DNA from: Hoplostethus atlanticus
Lineage: Eukaryota; Chordata; Actinopteri; Trachichthyiformes; Trachichthyidae
Reading direction: 5' to 3'
Assembly: GCA_034670405.1 (NCBI GenBank)
Contig: JAXDDX010000175.1
Location: 766,585 to 830,584, forward strand
DNA: 64,000 nucleotides
Of this stretch, positions 37,040 to 47,740 are shown piece after piece (positions within the stretch are counted from its first letter, which is position 1; the number at the start of each line of letters is the position of its first letter). A model generated the notes under the pieces. The model worked only from the letters and a program-made list of their open reading frames with translations, did no database searches and was not told where the DNA came from. A program made the position numbers and the translations under genes.

Positions 37040-39401
37040 ATCCACACCTGAGCCCGTGCCAGAGAGAGCACGCGCCGCTTCTCCAGATGCAAGTAGGCCT
37101 ATTGCAAATGCTCTGGCTAATCTCTCTCATTTTAAAAATTAATTTCATTCAATTTTTACAACCGAGTCCGCGCACAACAGCTCACCAACAGCGCACCAAC
37201 AGCGCACCAACAGCGCAAGCCAAGTGCAACATAAAGGATCCACTGAGTGTATTTCTCTGTATAATGGACTGTGATGACAGCTTGCGCTAATTTCTATCTC
37301 CGGTCGGTTTGGGCCGTGGTGGATCAGATGGCTCGGCTTTACTCTGTAAAACAGGCTATGGATGGTCGGCAGGCGCGCACATCTTGTACAGGGAACAGCG
37401 TCACTCGAATAGCGCATCAAGGCCAGACCGCGTATGTAAGCAAAACGGAGGCAATGCAAAGCTCCAAAGCAAGGCAAAAATAATAATAATAGCCACTGCA
37501 AACAGAACAAGACCCTGATCGCATGTCAAGGATGGAAGCGACCTGTTTGTGGGAAATGCACTGCAAGGGCGAAGCGCTTTTGGCCCGGCTGCAGTGCGTA
37601 AATTAAATTAGGCAACTAACTACTCAGGTTTGTTCAAAATAACCCAATGTTTTCCTCTATTTCGTTTCCCCAAAATATGCCAAATTATGCAGTGCATATG
37701 TTATGCATATGTTCATTATATTGTTCATAATAATTATTAATTAATTATGAATATTAAAATTAGCCGAATTATATTGTATTTCGTTTACTCTATGTAGTCT
37801 AAATGGTTATTATTGTGTTTGTCTATTTTATAATGTTTTATTATTACTATTAATTTAGTTCTTTTTTTAATTTTCTTTTTATTGTGTGCTATTTTGTGTC
37901 GGGACATGGATTCCTGCAGTCAATACATGTTTTTATTTGGTTTATTGTGTCATGTCTGTATTGAAATACATACATCCTAATAGTTGTTCTATCTGATAGA
38001 ATAGTTTAAAATATTCTATTTTAGCATTGTCAATACTACAAACTGTTCAGCTTTGGCCCGTGCCCTGAAAGGCTACTGCGCACCGTCAAAGCAGCGTATA
38101 CGGTGCGCATAGAGCAAAGCCGTGAGGTCCAGCCTGCTTCAAGTTGTAGTCTATACACTTTAGCTGACTTTGCATATGTTGTTTCCTTTGTTTCATATAT
38201 CAAGACCTAAATACTTCAGCATTACTATTTCTTGTTTATTGATTTCCACACTTGCATTGGCTATAGCGGCTGTCGTAATAGCGTATAAACTACCATATAC
38301 CTGGACCCTATAGCTTAATTGATCATTGTATTTTGGATTTTTTATTTATTTTTGATCATTTACACCCAACTTTATCAAACAAATGCATTGTTACTGTGAC
38401 TGTGAGCACCACTGATGCCATTACACCTAACGGTCTGGGAGACCGTTGCGGCGCTTGAAGGTAGTGCTATAATCCTGGCAGTCCAAGTGTTAAGCTACAG
38501 TTAAGCCACATAACATTACTTGATTAAAAGTACTCACACACACACAGATACTCAGAATTCCCACACACAGAATCAATTTTTTTTTAGCATACGCATGAGG
38601 CATGAAGTAGCGTACAGTTAGCTGGCTGTACAGTTAGCTAGCAAGCTACCCTTACTCTGCCCGAGGTTGCACTAAATTTAAAGTTACTGACCGATTATTA
38701 GCTATTAAGTTTCGAAATTACCAAAAAACATAACATTACATTGATTAAAAGTATAGTAAAAATGTTAAGCATTTGCATGTAGAATTTTAGCTACCGTGCA
38801 GCTAGCTAGCTAGCTCAGGGAAATTGGACTCACCTGCTCTTGGTTAGCGGGAAGAGTGGCTCTGTCCGTGCGTGGTCACGAGTAAGACAGCTTGCCTTCA
38901 AAATAAAACAGGTCATGTATGCTATGGGCCTTCAAAATAAAACATGTCATGTATGCTATGGGCTTGAAAATATGTTTTCTGAAAAAACACAATTTGAAAT
39001 GACCTCGTTATTTATAGACCTTTTTATGTTTTAATACCACAATTGAAGAGTGAATGGAGGTATTTAAAAATTAAAATATATACATTTTACTATCATACAT
39101 TTTACAATATTGAGCAGCTGCATCAATTGGCTTACCATTTGAGGATGTGTAGTAATTTCAATTTGTAACTGTATACACTGGTAATATTTAAATAAAATGT
39201 GAATTCCTGCAGTTCCTCATATTTTGTATTGATATGAAATCACTCATACTGTTACATAACATCACAGCAAGCATTTGTATTGTATGTATTCATTTAAAAA
39301 ATGTTTACTCACAGGACAGCCCTGATGTTAACAATGCATGTAAATAAGGTGCCATAACAAAAGTTGATGCAATGTGATTTCTGGCAATATTTAAAAAATA
39401 T
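37040..39401. other. Intergenic, no gene seen
   Basis: Includes a short CACCAACAGCG tandem near 37180-37220 and a 34-bp doublet around CATGTATGCTATGGGC (38895-38965). No exon or transposon border can be supported. Confidence 0.5.
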
Positions 39402-39451
39402 TTTAGGCCGTTGCTATGGTGTTTCTAGCTGGTTGCTAGGGTATCCTAGGC
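39402..39451. repeat. 21-bp minisatellite, left part (split by insertion)
   Basis: GGCCGTTGCTATGGTG and GGTTGCTAGGGTATCCTAGG are units of the same array seen at 60194-60790. The array is interrupted here by the nested insertion that begins at 39452. Confidence 0.75.
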
Positions 39452-39482
39452 CAGTGGTTCCCAAAGTGGGTGCCGCGGCCAT

Positions 39483-40376
39483 TAGTAGAGGAACTAAGGC
39501 CCCTAAAAGTTGAGATACCCCTACCCGAGGTAGAACAAAGCACAACCATGTTTTTTCATAACTTTAATATGTCTAGTTTCTGAAATGGATGGTTGTATAA
39601 AAATATTTTACTGCAAAATTATTTTTTTGGGTTGATGTTTGGATCCTCCCCAAAACCGAAATTCATGAAAATTTAGGCTTCTCCAAAAGGGACAGCATCT
39701 GCCTTATCATATGTATCTCTGGAAATAATGATCAAAATGTCACCAAATTTGGACTGGATGTTCACAGACAGTTATTGCATACAATAAAACAAAGACTACA
39801 TCAGTACCTTTGTCCATCTTTGAAATTTGTACACTTAAACACACATAAATCATAGGCGGAAATTGAATAGGAAATTAAAAATCCAAAAGGTATGTATATA
39901 TATGTCTGACATTATTAAAGTAAGGAGACCAATCGCCAAAAAATTTCATTTATATGTACCAAAGACTGTTGTCTTATCATAAAAGTAGGTTATTTGACTC
40001 TTCCCTTCATCCTCTGATGTCACCAGCCCCTAACAGGTAACTAGTGCAGCCAGCACTTCAAACAGACAGATACAATGGGTGTAAATGTGTGAAGACAAGG
40101 ACACAAACAATTGATTAAGCCAAAAAACTATATACATTTAATGCAAACAGGTTCAATAGACATTTCTCTATATTTTTAAATATGCATTCTTTCTATATAT
40201 TTTAAGGTTCCTCTGAATAACACTGACAATATACTGTATGATGTTAATATGAGCCAACAGGCTGCATGACACAATATTTTCCAAATGATTTAACTGAAAA
40301 CTGAATGAATTGGAAAAATCAAAGATGAATCATAAATTGGATCCTAAATGAATAATCAATTATATACAGTATATAC
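39483..40376 (+). repeat. Left terminal inverted repeat of the Academ-like element
   Basis: Matches the reverse complement of 45716-46653, for example GAGATACCCCTACCCGAGG at the outer side and TATACAGTATA at the inner side. Short indels distinguish the copies. Confidence 0.85.
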
Positions 40377-40384
40377 AGGTTTTG

Positions 40385-40760
40385 TGGCCAAATCAATCAC
40401 CGGGCTCCTGAAAGAGATGGGAGTTCGAGGGCGGGCCCTATGGCAAGCCACCAGGTCATTGTCAGAGGCTGCTGAGTGTAGCAGCAACTGGCTTTGGCTG
40501 AAGAAAAAGGACCCGATCTGGGCTGCAAGGTGATCATCAACCTATAGGAAGGGGTAAAAGTGGACGGGGGTGCATCTGGGACGCCAGATGTCGCCGTTGA
40601 GCCCGCTGGAGGTGTTGTGGGCTCATCAACGAAACACCAGAGAAGGAGGGTTCCCACCTGATGACCCCAATGAAGTGATTACCCCTTCCGCCACTCAAGA
40701 AACCAAGGGACTGCTGATTATTGTAAGGGATAATTCCAACAAGTCGTATGAGCTCAAGTA
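40385..40760 (+). pseudogene. LINE-type ORF fragment (uncertain family)
   Basis: Translation gives KSITGLLKEMGVRGRALWQA followed by LSEAAECSSNWLWLKKKD, resembling a segment near the end of fish non-LTR retrotransposon ORFs. Stops follow, and no catalytic domain is present. It lies just inside the left inverted repeat. Confidence 0.4.
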
Positions 40761-40800
40761 GAGATATACATGTGACCCAACATTTTAAGTTCTAGGGTGC

Positions 40801-43800
40801 ACCTATGCCGTCATCCACAATTCTGTTAGCACACTCTAGAAAGTCACAGGCACAGAATTCAAGGCATGGCAAGCCAGCTGCAAAACAAGGACATTTCTTC
40901 TGTTGACTGCATTGTTTGTCCTTGCAGTAGAGATGTGTTAGATCTCGCACTTCTTGTGGTGCTGCTGCCTTTTCATACATCACTGGTTCCATGACTCCTT
41001 CCGTCAACCTCCAGCCTTTCCCCACAGGACACCAAAGAACTGTTTTTTTGTGATGGCTGTGGCACCAAACAGCAGTTTGGTACATGGCTCTTAGTACATG
41101 CTACCTAAAAGGATCTTCAGTTGGGGGCAGTTGAGAGGCAGGCATGTCTGAGGTGGAAGCCAGTACATACCTCAACTCATCCAGACTGGTACACTGATCC
41201 CCTTTCTCATTCTTCTTCTGGCCATACAAAAGGAGTGCGTAACGTCTGGCTACAGGCAATGACTCCTCAAGATTTGCTGTCAAACCAAAATGACTTAGGC
41301 CTTTCAGCTCCTCCAAGTGCTTCTGAAGTTTTGTGAAAGCAGTTGTTTTTCCTATTTTGAAAAAACTACTCGTCGTATCACAGCCCATCAGTGCATGGCA
41401 AGCTGGAAGGCACTGGCACAAGGTTTTCCCCAGCTTTTTGCAGATTGTGTTGATGGGCACAAACCTCTCTTTGCCTGTATGGCCTTTGTGCATTAGGACC
41501 AAAGCTGAGCCAAACATGCTGCAACTTGCGTAATACAAGAGCAACACAAGGACGTCAGTGTCATCACACTTGATGATGACTCTTGTGTAGGTCTTGGCGA
41601 GGTGGATGGCATGTAGCACTATCCTGGTGTCGGCCTCTTCCTGATCACTCATCAAATCGACTAAGCCGTCCACGCTGTCCTTTTGGATAATTTTGGTTTC
41701 TTCGGTATCTTCAAAACCTCCGGCCAAGATGATTGTCTGTTCCTTAGTGAGTCTACGTGAATGTCTACGTCTGCAGCGTTTGACACGGTGAACCACCAGA
41801 TCCTCCTCTCCACCCTTGAGGGGATGGGTGTCTCAGGCTCTGCACTCTCCATGTTTGCATCCTACCTGACGGATCGCTCCTACCAGGTGACGCTGAGAGG
41901 GTCTGTGTCAGAACCATGCAGGCTCACTACTGGGGTTCCCAAGGCTCGGTTCTGGGTCCTCTTCTTTTTTCCCTCTACACAACATCTCTTGGTTCTGTTA
42001 TCCACTCCCACGACTTTTCCTACCACTGCTATGCAGATGACACCCAGCTGATCCTGTCATTTCCCCCCTCTGACACACAAGTGGAGGCATGCATTGCTGC
42101 ATGCCTGGCTGACATCTCGGAGTGGATGTCAATGCACCACCTGAAGCTCAACCTGGACAAGACTGAGCTGGTGTTTCTCCCGGGGAAGGGCTGTCCGCAC
42201 CGAGACCTGGCCATCACCATTGATAATGCTGTGGTGACGTCAACTCGGACTGCGAGGAATCTGGGTGTGACCCTGGACGACCAACTGTCGTTCTCGGCAA
42301 ACATCGCATCAGTGACACGCTCCTGCAGATTCCTCCTCTACAACATCAGGAGGATTCGTCCCTTCCTCATTGACAAGGCAGCGCAGGTGCTCATCCAAGC
42401 TCTTGTCATCTCCCACCTGGACTACTGCAACTCCCTCCTTGCTGGTGCCCCGGCGTCTGCCATCAGACCTCTGGAGCTTGTTCAGAAAGCTGCAGCTCGT
42501 CTGGTGTTCAACCGCCCCAAGTTCTCCCACACAACTACCCTTCTCCGTTCTCTACACTGGCTCCCTGTAGCGGCTCGCATCCAGTTCAAGACCCTGGTGC
42601 TAGCCTATAGGGCAGTGAAAGGAACAGCTCCTTCTTACCTCCAGGCTATGGTCAAGCCTTAAAACCCCGCCCGACCACTTCGCTCTGCTGCCTCGAGGCG
42701 ACTGGTTGCCCCGTCGCTCAGAGGCCCCTGCGGCCGATCTACACGGTCACGGCTTTTCTCTGTTCTGGCCCCGCAGTGGTGGAATGAACTCCCCACTGAT
42801 GTCAGGACAGCTCTTAGCCTTGCCTATTTGTCGTCAATTATTTGTATGAGCTCTTGTTTATTGGCTCTTGTTTATTTGATACACTTATTTGTCTTAGCGC
42901 TTGCTCATTTGATTTTCTTATTTGTCTCATTTGTTTAAGAAAAAGTAGGTAGCTAACTTATTGCACTTTTACCTTAGCACTAGTTATGCTCTTAGTTGCT
43001 TGTTTAGGAAGGAAATGCATTTATGATTTCTGGTGACTAGTAGTCTTCTTGCCTACCTATGTTGAATGCACTTATTGTAAGTCGCTTTGGATAAAAGCGT
43101 CTGCTAAATGCCTGTAATGTAATGTAATGAACCTGAGCTGGATATGTAATTACAAACAAAAGCAGAAAGCGTAGCCTTGTTGCTACTGTTTGTCAAGTAC
43201 CTCCTGTAATTTGACACTTTTGTGTGCCATGTGCTGGTCCTACATCTCCAACTGCTCCATGTCTTTGTCTCTCTTGTTGCTTGATGGAGTTTGGGTGGTC
43301 ATATCGGTCGAAAACCAAGGCAACACAATTGATTTTTTCCTCTTCCGATAGCAGTGCAAAGATTCTTTTTGAAAGTTTGAAACCCTGATTCATTCAGACT
43401 CTGAAGTAATGCCATACCATCTATGATGTATGCAGATGGTCCTGTTACATCAGGTAAGTGGTACTCACTTGTCACAATTGACTCTACCTTCTTGGCTAGG
43501 TCAGCTTTGGAGGTTTTTCTCATCCTGCCATCATCATAGAACAAAGCAGGTGGTACAGCAGCTAACTCATGAGACAGCACGTTCTCCATGGACACATCTC
43601 TTTGGCTCGAAACTGCTAGAAGTCTCCCGAAAAGAACCTCAGAGTCCATCCGATGCTGTCCAGACTTGTTTTTCGACACAGGTGCTTTCATGTCTGCAAA
43701 AGTGACTGAGCATTTTCTTTTCTCTGGTTCCCAGAAACTCTTTGTTCTTGTGTCCTTTGCAAGGCGCTGCTCTATGAACAGTTGGTTTTGGTGTTGAGCA

Positions 43801-44470
43801 TCTTCAAGGAAACAGGACAAACCTTTTGCCACCTTTTTAGAAGCAACTTGACCAGTGACAATGTTTACAAGCTCTTCAGGAACACTATCCAGATCAAAGG
43901 GGTTTTGGTTTTCCTCCACAATTTCCATGATCTTTTGTATGTCTGTTTCATCTCCGCTGGTTCTGGAGGACCCATGCTCTTGGTGGGTTTGTGGGCCTTG
44001 GGCATTTTTGCCGCAAAGCTCTTTCATGGCATCCACATATTCTTGTTACATGCCGTGTCATCAACCATCTTGTGAGAGCCCCTTTCTTAAGTGTGAGACC
44101 AACAACTCCACCTTCACTCTTGCCCTCACGGTTGATCGTTTGCTCCAGTGCCTGGTCAGTTGCAACACAGTTGAAGCCAAAAAAAAAAAGCCACCTTCTC
44201 GCAGGAACTTGTACGACTCTGGTTGCTGTTGCTGAAGTGTTCTCATTTCGTCAACATAAATTGGCATGTACTTGGAATAGTTGTTTCTTCCAGCAGCCCT
44301 GAACCACGGTAAAACTTCCACCATACAGTTCAAGTGAAGTTGAAAGTCTGCATCGCTCTCTGCCCGCAGCATTCTCAACAGCAGGTCCACTCCTTGCATG
44401 AATGTGAACCAGTAAGCAAATGTGGCCGACTGCAGGATAGGATTCCACAGAAGGATAGAAGGATTCCACT
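40801..44470 (-). pseudogene. Academ-like transposon protein, broken by stops, frameshifts and a LINE
   Basis: Minus-strand segments, in protein order: about 44470-44061 (WFTFMQGVDLLLRMLRAESD, VEVLPWFRAAGRNNYSKY), 44036-43299 (LVNIVTGQVASKKVAKGL, FGRLLAVSSQRDVSMENVLS), 43393-43140 (ALVFDRYDHPNSIK), then after the LINE gap 41760-41101 (ILAGGFEDTEE, QEEADTRIVLHA, CDDTDVLVLLLYY, HALMGCDTTSSF), and 41085-40801 (Cys8 module CKDKQCSQQKKCPCF, PCLEFCACDFLEC). The acidic motifs EEAD, DDTD and GCD match the order of XPG/FEN-type nuclease active-site motifs. Breaks: frameshifts near the A-run at 44180 and around 43200-43300, an in-frame TAG at 41101-41105 between the nuclease and the Cys8 module, and LINE insertion at about 41770. 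It is not functional here. Confidence 0.7.
41770..43137 (+). mobile_element. L2-like LINE fragment inside the Academ-like gene
   Basis: Starts within the reverse transcriptase at SAAFDTVNHQILLS and continues through [17 protein letters not shown], the catalytic YADDTQ and [19 protein letters not shown], with a frameshift near 41945. The 3' end is the well-known GTCGCTTTGGATAAAAGCG / TCTGCTAAATG tail followed by TAATG repeats at about 43110-43130. It is 5'-truncated and differs in sequence from the LINE at 28.5 kb. The host transposon coding sequence resumes on both sides. Confidence 0.85.
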
Positions 44471-44597
44471 TTTGTGTGTCAATAAAGCAGAAACACTTTT
44501 AGCAGTTTACTCTTCTTAAATGAAGTGTCCCATAGACACTGTGGTCACTGACACCAGCTAAAACTAAAGCCCTGTATGTTGTATCCTACTTGGTATA

Positions 44598-45211
44598 TGT
44601 GGCAAGGTGCCACATAACCGGGGTCCGTGACAGACAGAGACATAGGCAGGGGAGAGTTAATTGGCCAGCAGGGCCGTTTTATTTACCAACAATCAGTAAA
44701 CCCGGCCCCGGTGTTGACGGCAGTTGGTAGCGCCGTCTCCCTCCGCCGACGCACCTCAGTCCTCCCCGGCGGGTCAGCCGCGGAACCCCAAAGCCGGCCA
44801 GCCTGCCAGGCTTGCAGGGGCATCCCGCCCCAACCCCGACTGTCACCAGCTCTTGCAGGCGGCTCCCGACTGCACCCCCGGGGACCTCCGTCGGTCGTCG
44901 CCGCGGAGGGAGACGCCGCTCTCCCACTCCGTCCCGCAGCTCGCGCCCTCGCCTCCGGCACTCCAGCCGCGGACCCCGCTCAGACGCGGCTGCTGCTGCG
45001 CCCGCTCTCCACTCCTCCGGTCTGCCGGCCCTCGATCCTCCCGATCGCCGCCGGCTCCCGCATACCCGCCGCCAGCCTCTCACACTGGCGCGTCCCTCTC
45101 GCTCACACATCCACACACAGGTTAAAAAGGCCCGGCTGCAATCCGCTTTAATTGGCCGCAGCCGCTGAGTCCAGCCGAACCTACCACCCTCCCTCCCCCC
45201 AGTCCGCCACA
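44598..45211 (-). mobile_element. LTR-like unit TGTGGC...GCCACA, copy 1
   Basis: A 614-bp CpG-rich block with TG...CA ends and a 5-bp target duplication GTATA (44593-44597 and 45212-45216). On the minus strand a TATA-like CCTTTTTAACC lies near 45125 and AATAAA near 44680, consistent with an LTR in minus orientation. No internal genes. Long frames across it are compositional. Confidence 0.8.
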
Positions 45212-45247
45212 GTATAGTATGAAAAATATCCCTTTATTTAATGTATC

Positions 45248-45583
45248 TGTGGCAAGGTGCCACATTACCGTGGTCCGTGACAGACAGAGACATAGGCGGG
45301 GGAGAGTTAATGGCCAGCAGGGCTGTTTTATTGTCCACACAATAATACCAACGGCCCGGGTCTTGACGGCAGCGTGTCGTCGGCGCCGTCTCCCTCCGCC
45401 GGCGCCCTCCCTCGGTCCCGGTGTGCCAGCCGCGGAGCCCCAAGGCTGCCCCAGCCTGCCAGGCTTCCAGGGGCATCCCGCCCCAACCCCGACTGGTCAG
45501 ATCCAGGAAAGAAGCAGTCCACTAACTCACCTCTCTCCTGGATCCAATTAAGCCTCCCCCTACCCTCCCTCCAGTCCGCCACA
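45248..45583 (-). mobile_element. LTR-like unit TGTGGC...GCCACA, copy 2
   Basis: A 336-bp relative of copy 1, sharing TGTGGCAAGGTGCCACAT and GGGGCATCCCGCCCCAACCC. Target duplication GTATC (45243-45247 and 45584-45588). It lacks the central part of copy 1 and lies only about 36 bp from it. Confidence 0.8.
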
Positions 45584-45715
45584 GTATCCTGTGGAGAAAC
45601 TAGGTAAATCTTAAAAGTAGGAATGATAAATAGTAGGCTAAATGTCATCTTTACATCACTGATTTGAATGGAAAAACAACATTAGGCTATAATACGGAGG
45701 ACCCCAGTGTAGTTC

Positions 45716-46653
45716 TATACTGTATATAAATTATTAATAATTTATGATTAAATTATGATTAATGGGCCTATTTGATTTTTCCAATTAATTCAGTCAATGT
45801 TTTCAGTTAAATCATTTGGAAAATATTGTGTCATGCACAAATATTTTCAAATATTGTGTTGGCTCATATTAACATCATACAGTATATTGTCAGTGTTATT
45901 CAGAGGAACCTTAAAATATATAGAAAGAATGTATATTTAAAAAGATAGAGAAATGTCTATTGAACCTGTTTGCATTAAATGTATATAGTTTTTTGGCTTA
46001 ATCAATTGTTTGTGTCCTTGTCTTCACACATTTACACCAATAGGGCCCCATTGTATGTGTCTGTTTGAAGTGCTGGCTGCACTAGTTACCTGTTAGGGGC
46101 TGGTGACATCAGAGGATGAAGGGAAGAGTCAAATAACCTACTTTTATGATAAGATAACAGTCTTTGGTACATATAAATGACATTTTTTGGCGATTGGTCT
46201 CCTTACTTTAATAATGACAGACATATATATACATACATTTTGGATTTTTAATTTCCTATTCAATTTCCGCCTATAATTTATGTGTGTTTAAGTGTACAAA
46301 TTTCAAAGATGGACAAAGGTACTGATGTAGTCTTTGTTTTATTGTATGCAATAGCTGTCTGTGAACATCCAGTCCAAATTTGGTGACATTCTGATTATTA
46401 TTTCCAGAGATACATGTGATAAGGCAGATGCTGTCCCTTTTGGAGAAGCCTAAATTTTCATGAATTTCGGTTTTGGGGAGGATCCAAACATCAACCCAAA
46501 AAAATAATTTTGCAGTAAAATATTTTTATACAACCATCCATTTCAGAAACTAGACATATTAAAGTTATGAAAAAACATGGTTGTGCTTTGTTCTACCTCG
46601 GGTAGGGGTATCTCAAAAACTAAAGCCTTTTTTGAGGATTTGTTCCTCTACTA
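45716..46653 (-). repeat. Right terminal inverted repeat of the Academ-like element
   Basis: Inverted partner of 39483-40376, ending GTTCCTCTACTA at 46653. Contains a short insertion relative to the left copy near its outer end. Confidence 0.85.
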
Positions 46654-46869
46654 CATAGACATATATACATAGACGCCGCATTGGCCTGTGGATCGTACGT
46701 AAACGTCGCCGCCATATTGGTTCGGACAAGACTGGCCTGTAAACAAATACAAGTAAACGGGGAGCTGCGGTTTTTCTGGATGAAAAGCACTATAACGTTT
46801 ACATTTCTCAAACGATTTCAGTGAGTCGTTTTATATATAAGGGTTTATGATCTACACACAGAAAAATAA

Positions 46870-47190
46870 AGGTGCTAACTGGAACCGAAAATGGTTCTTC
46901 AGAGTGATGCCATAGAAGAACCATTTCTGGTTCCACAAAGAACCTTTCAGACCAAGGTTCTTTAAAGAACCATTTCCTTAAACGGTTCTTTAAAGAACCC
47001 ACAAAGGTGCCTCAAAGAACCATCAAAAAATGGTTCTTTGAGGCACCATTTCTGGTTCTTTGAAGAACTTAAAGAAAAAAAGGTTCTCTAAAGAACCTTT
47101 TTCAAAAAAGTTCTTTGTGGGCCCAAATGGTTCAATAAAGAACCCTTTTCAAATGGTTCTTCAGCTAAAAATGGTTCTTCCAAGGAATAA
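46870..47190. repeat. Left subterminal GGTTCTTTAAAGAACC array
   Basis: More than fifteen copies of GGTTCTT or AAGAACC in both orientations, several joined as the palindrome GGTTCTTTAAAGAACC. The opposite end has a sparser matching set at 57945-58080. Confidence 0.9.
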
Positions 47191-47384
47191 ATGGTTCTTT
47201 GAGTACTTAACATTGCAATATTGTGTACGGTGGAGAAATAAATGAAAATAGCAGTTAATTCTCATTTCATTTATTTAGAAATTTAGAAAAACAGATTTCT
47301 GGAAAACTAGAAAAGCTAAACATTTAAACAGCATATCAATGGAATTGTATACATTAAAAATCATGTCCAGGTGAATATGGTCCT

Positions 47385-47674
47385 TGTGGCAGACTGGGGG
47401 TGAGGCTTAGGCTGGCTCCAGAAGAGAGCTGAGTCGGTGGACTGACTCTCCCCTGGATCCAGTACCGGCAAACACGGATCACCTGTCAGACACAGCCATT
47501 CCGCCAGCCTCTCACACTGACGCACCCCCACTCACACAGTCACACACAGGTTAAAAAGGCTCGGCTGCAATCAGCCTTAATTGGCCGCAGCCAGTACTGG
47601 ATCCAGGGGAGAGTCAGTCCACCGACTCAGCTCTCTCCTGGATCCAGCCTAAGCCTCACCCCCACCCTGCCACA
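47385..47674 (-). mobile_element. LTR-like unit TGTGGC...GCCACA, copy 3
   Basis: A 290-bp unit with a 5-bp target duplication GTCCT (47380-47384 and 47675-47679). It shares GGTTAAAAAGGCTCGGCTGC and TTAATTGGCCGCAGCC with copy 1 and contains its own inverted blocks around GGATCCAG. It sits inside the CACTA-like element downstream of the SAM gene. Confidence 0.75.
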
Positions 47675-47740
47675 GTCCTTTTATAGTCCATTAGTCATTT
47701 TTAGGGGTACATAAACCCCTAATACCATACAGTGTGCTTT

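Larger units (their letters stand above)
39483..46653 (-). mobile_element. Academ-like DNA transposon with about 0.9-kb terminal inverted repeats
   Basis: The ends read TAGTAGAGGAAC inward. The inverted repeats span about 39483-40376 and 45716-46653 and are highly similar, with small differences. The target duplication is CAT (39480-39482 and 46654-46656), and the flanking MITE arm is continuous when it is counted once. The interior carries minus-strand coding remnants with an XPG-like nuclease and an eight-cysteine module. XPG nuclease, a Cys8 finger and 3-4 bp duplications are the described hallmarks of the Academ superfamily. The assignment is inferred from these traits. Confidence 0.7.

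Noticed and set aside
44627..45168. Several overlapping frames of 90-174 codons on both strands
   Set aside because: They lie in the CpG-rich LTR-like unit, overlap in many frames, and have composition-driven Pro/Arg/Ala content.
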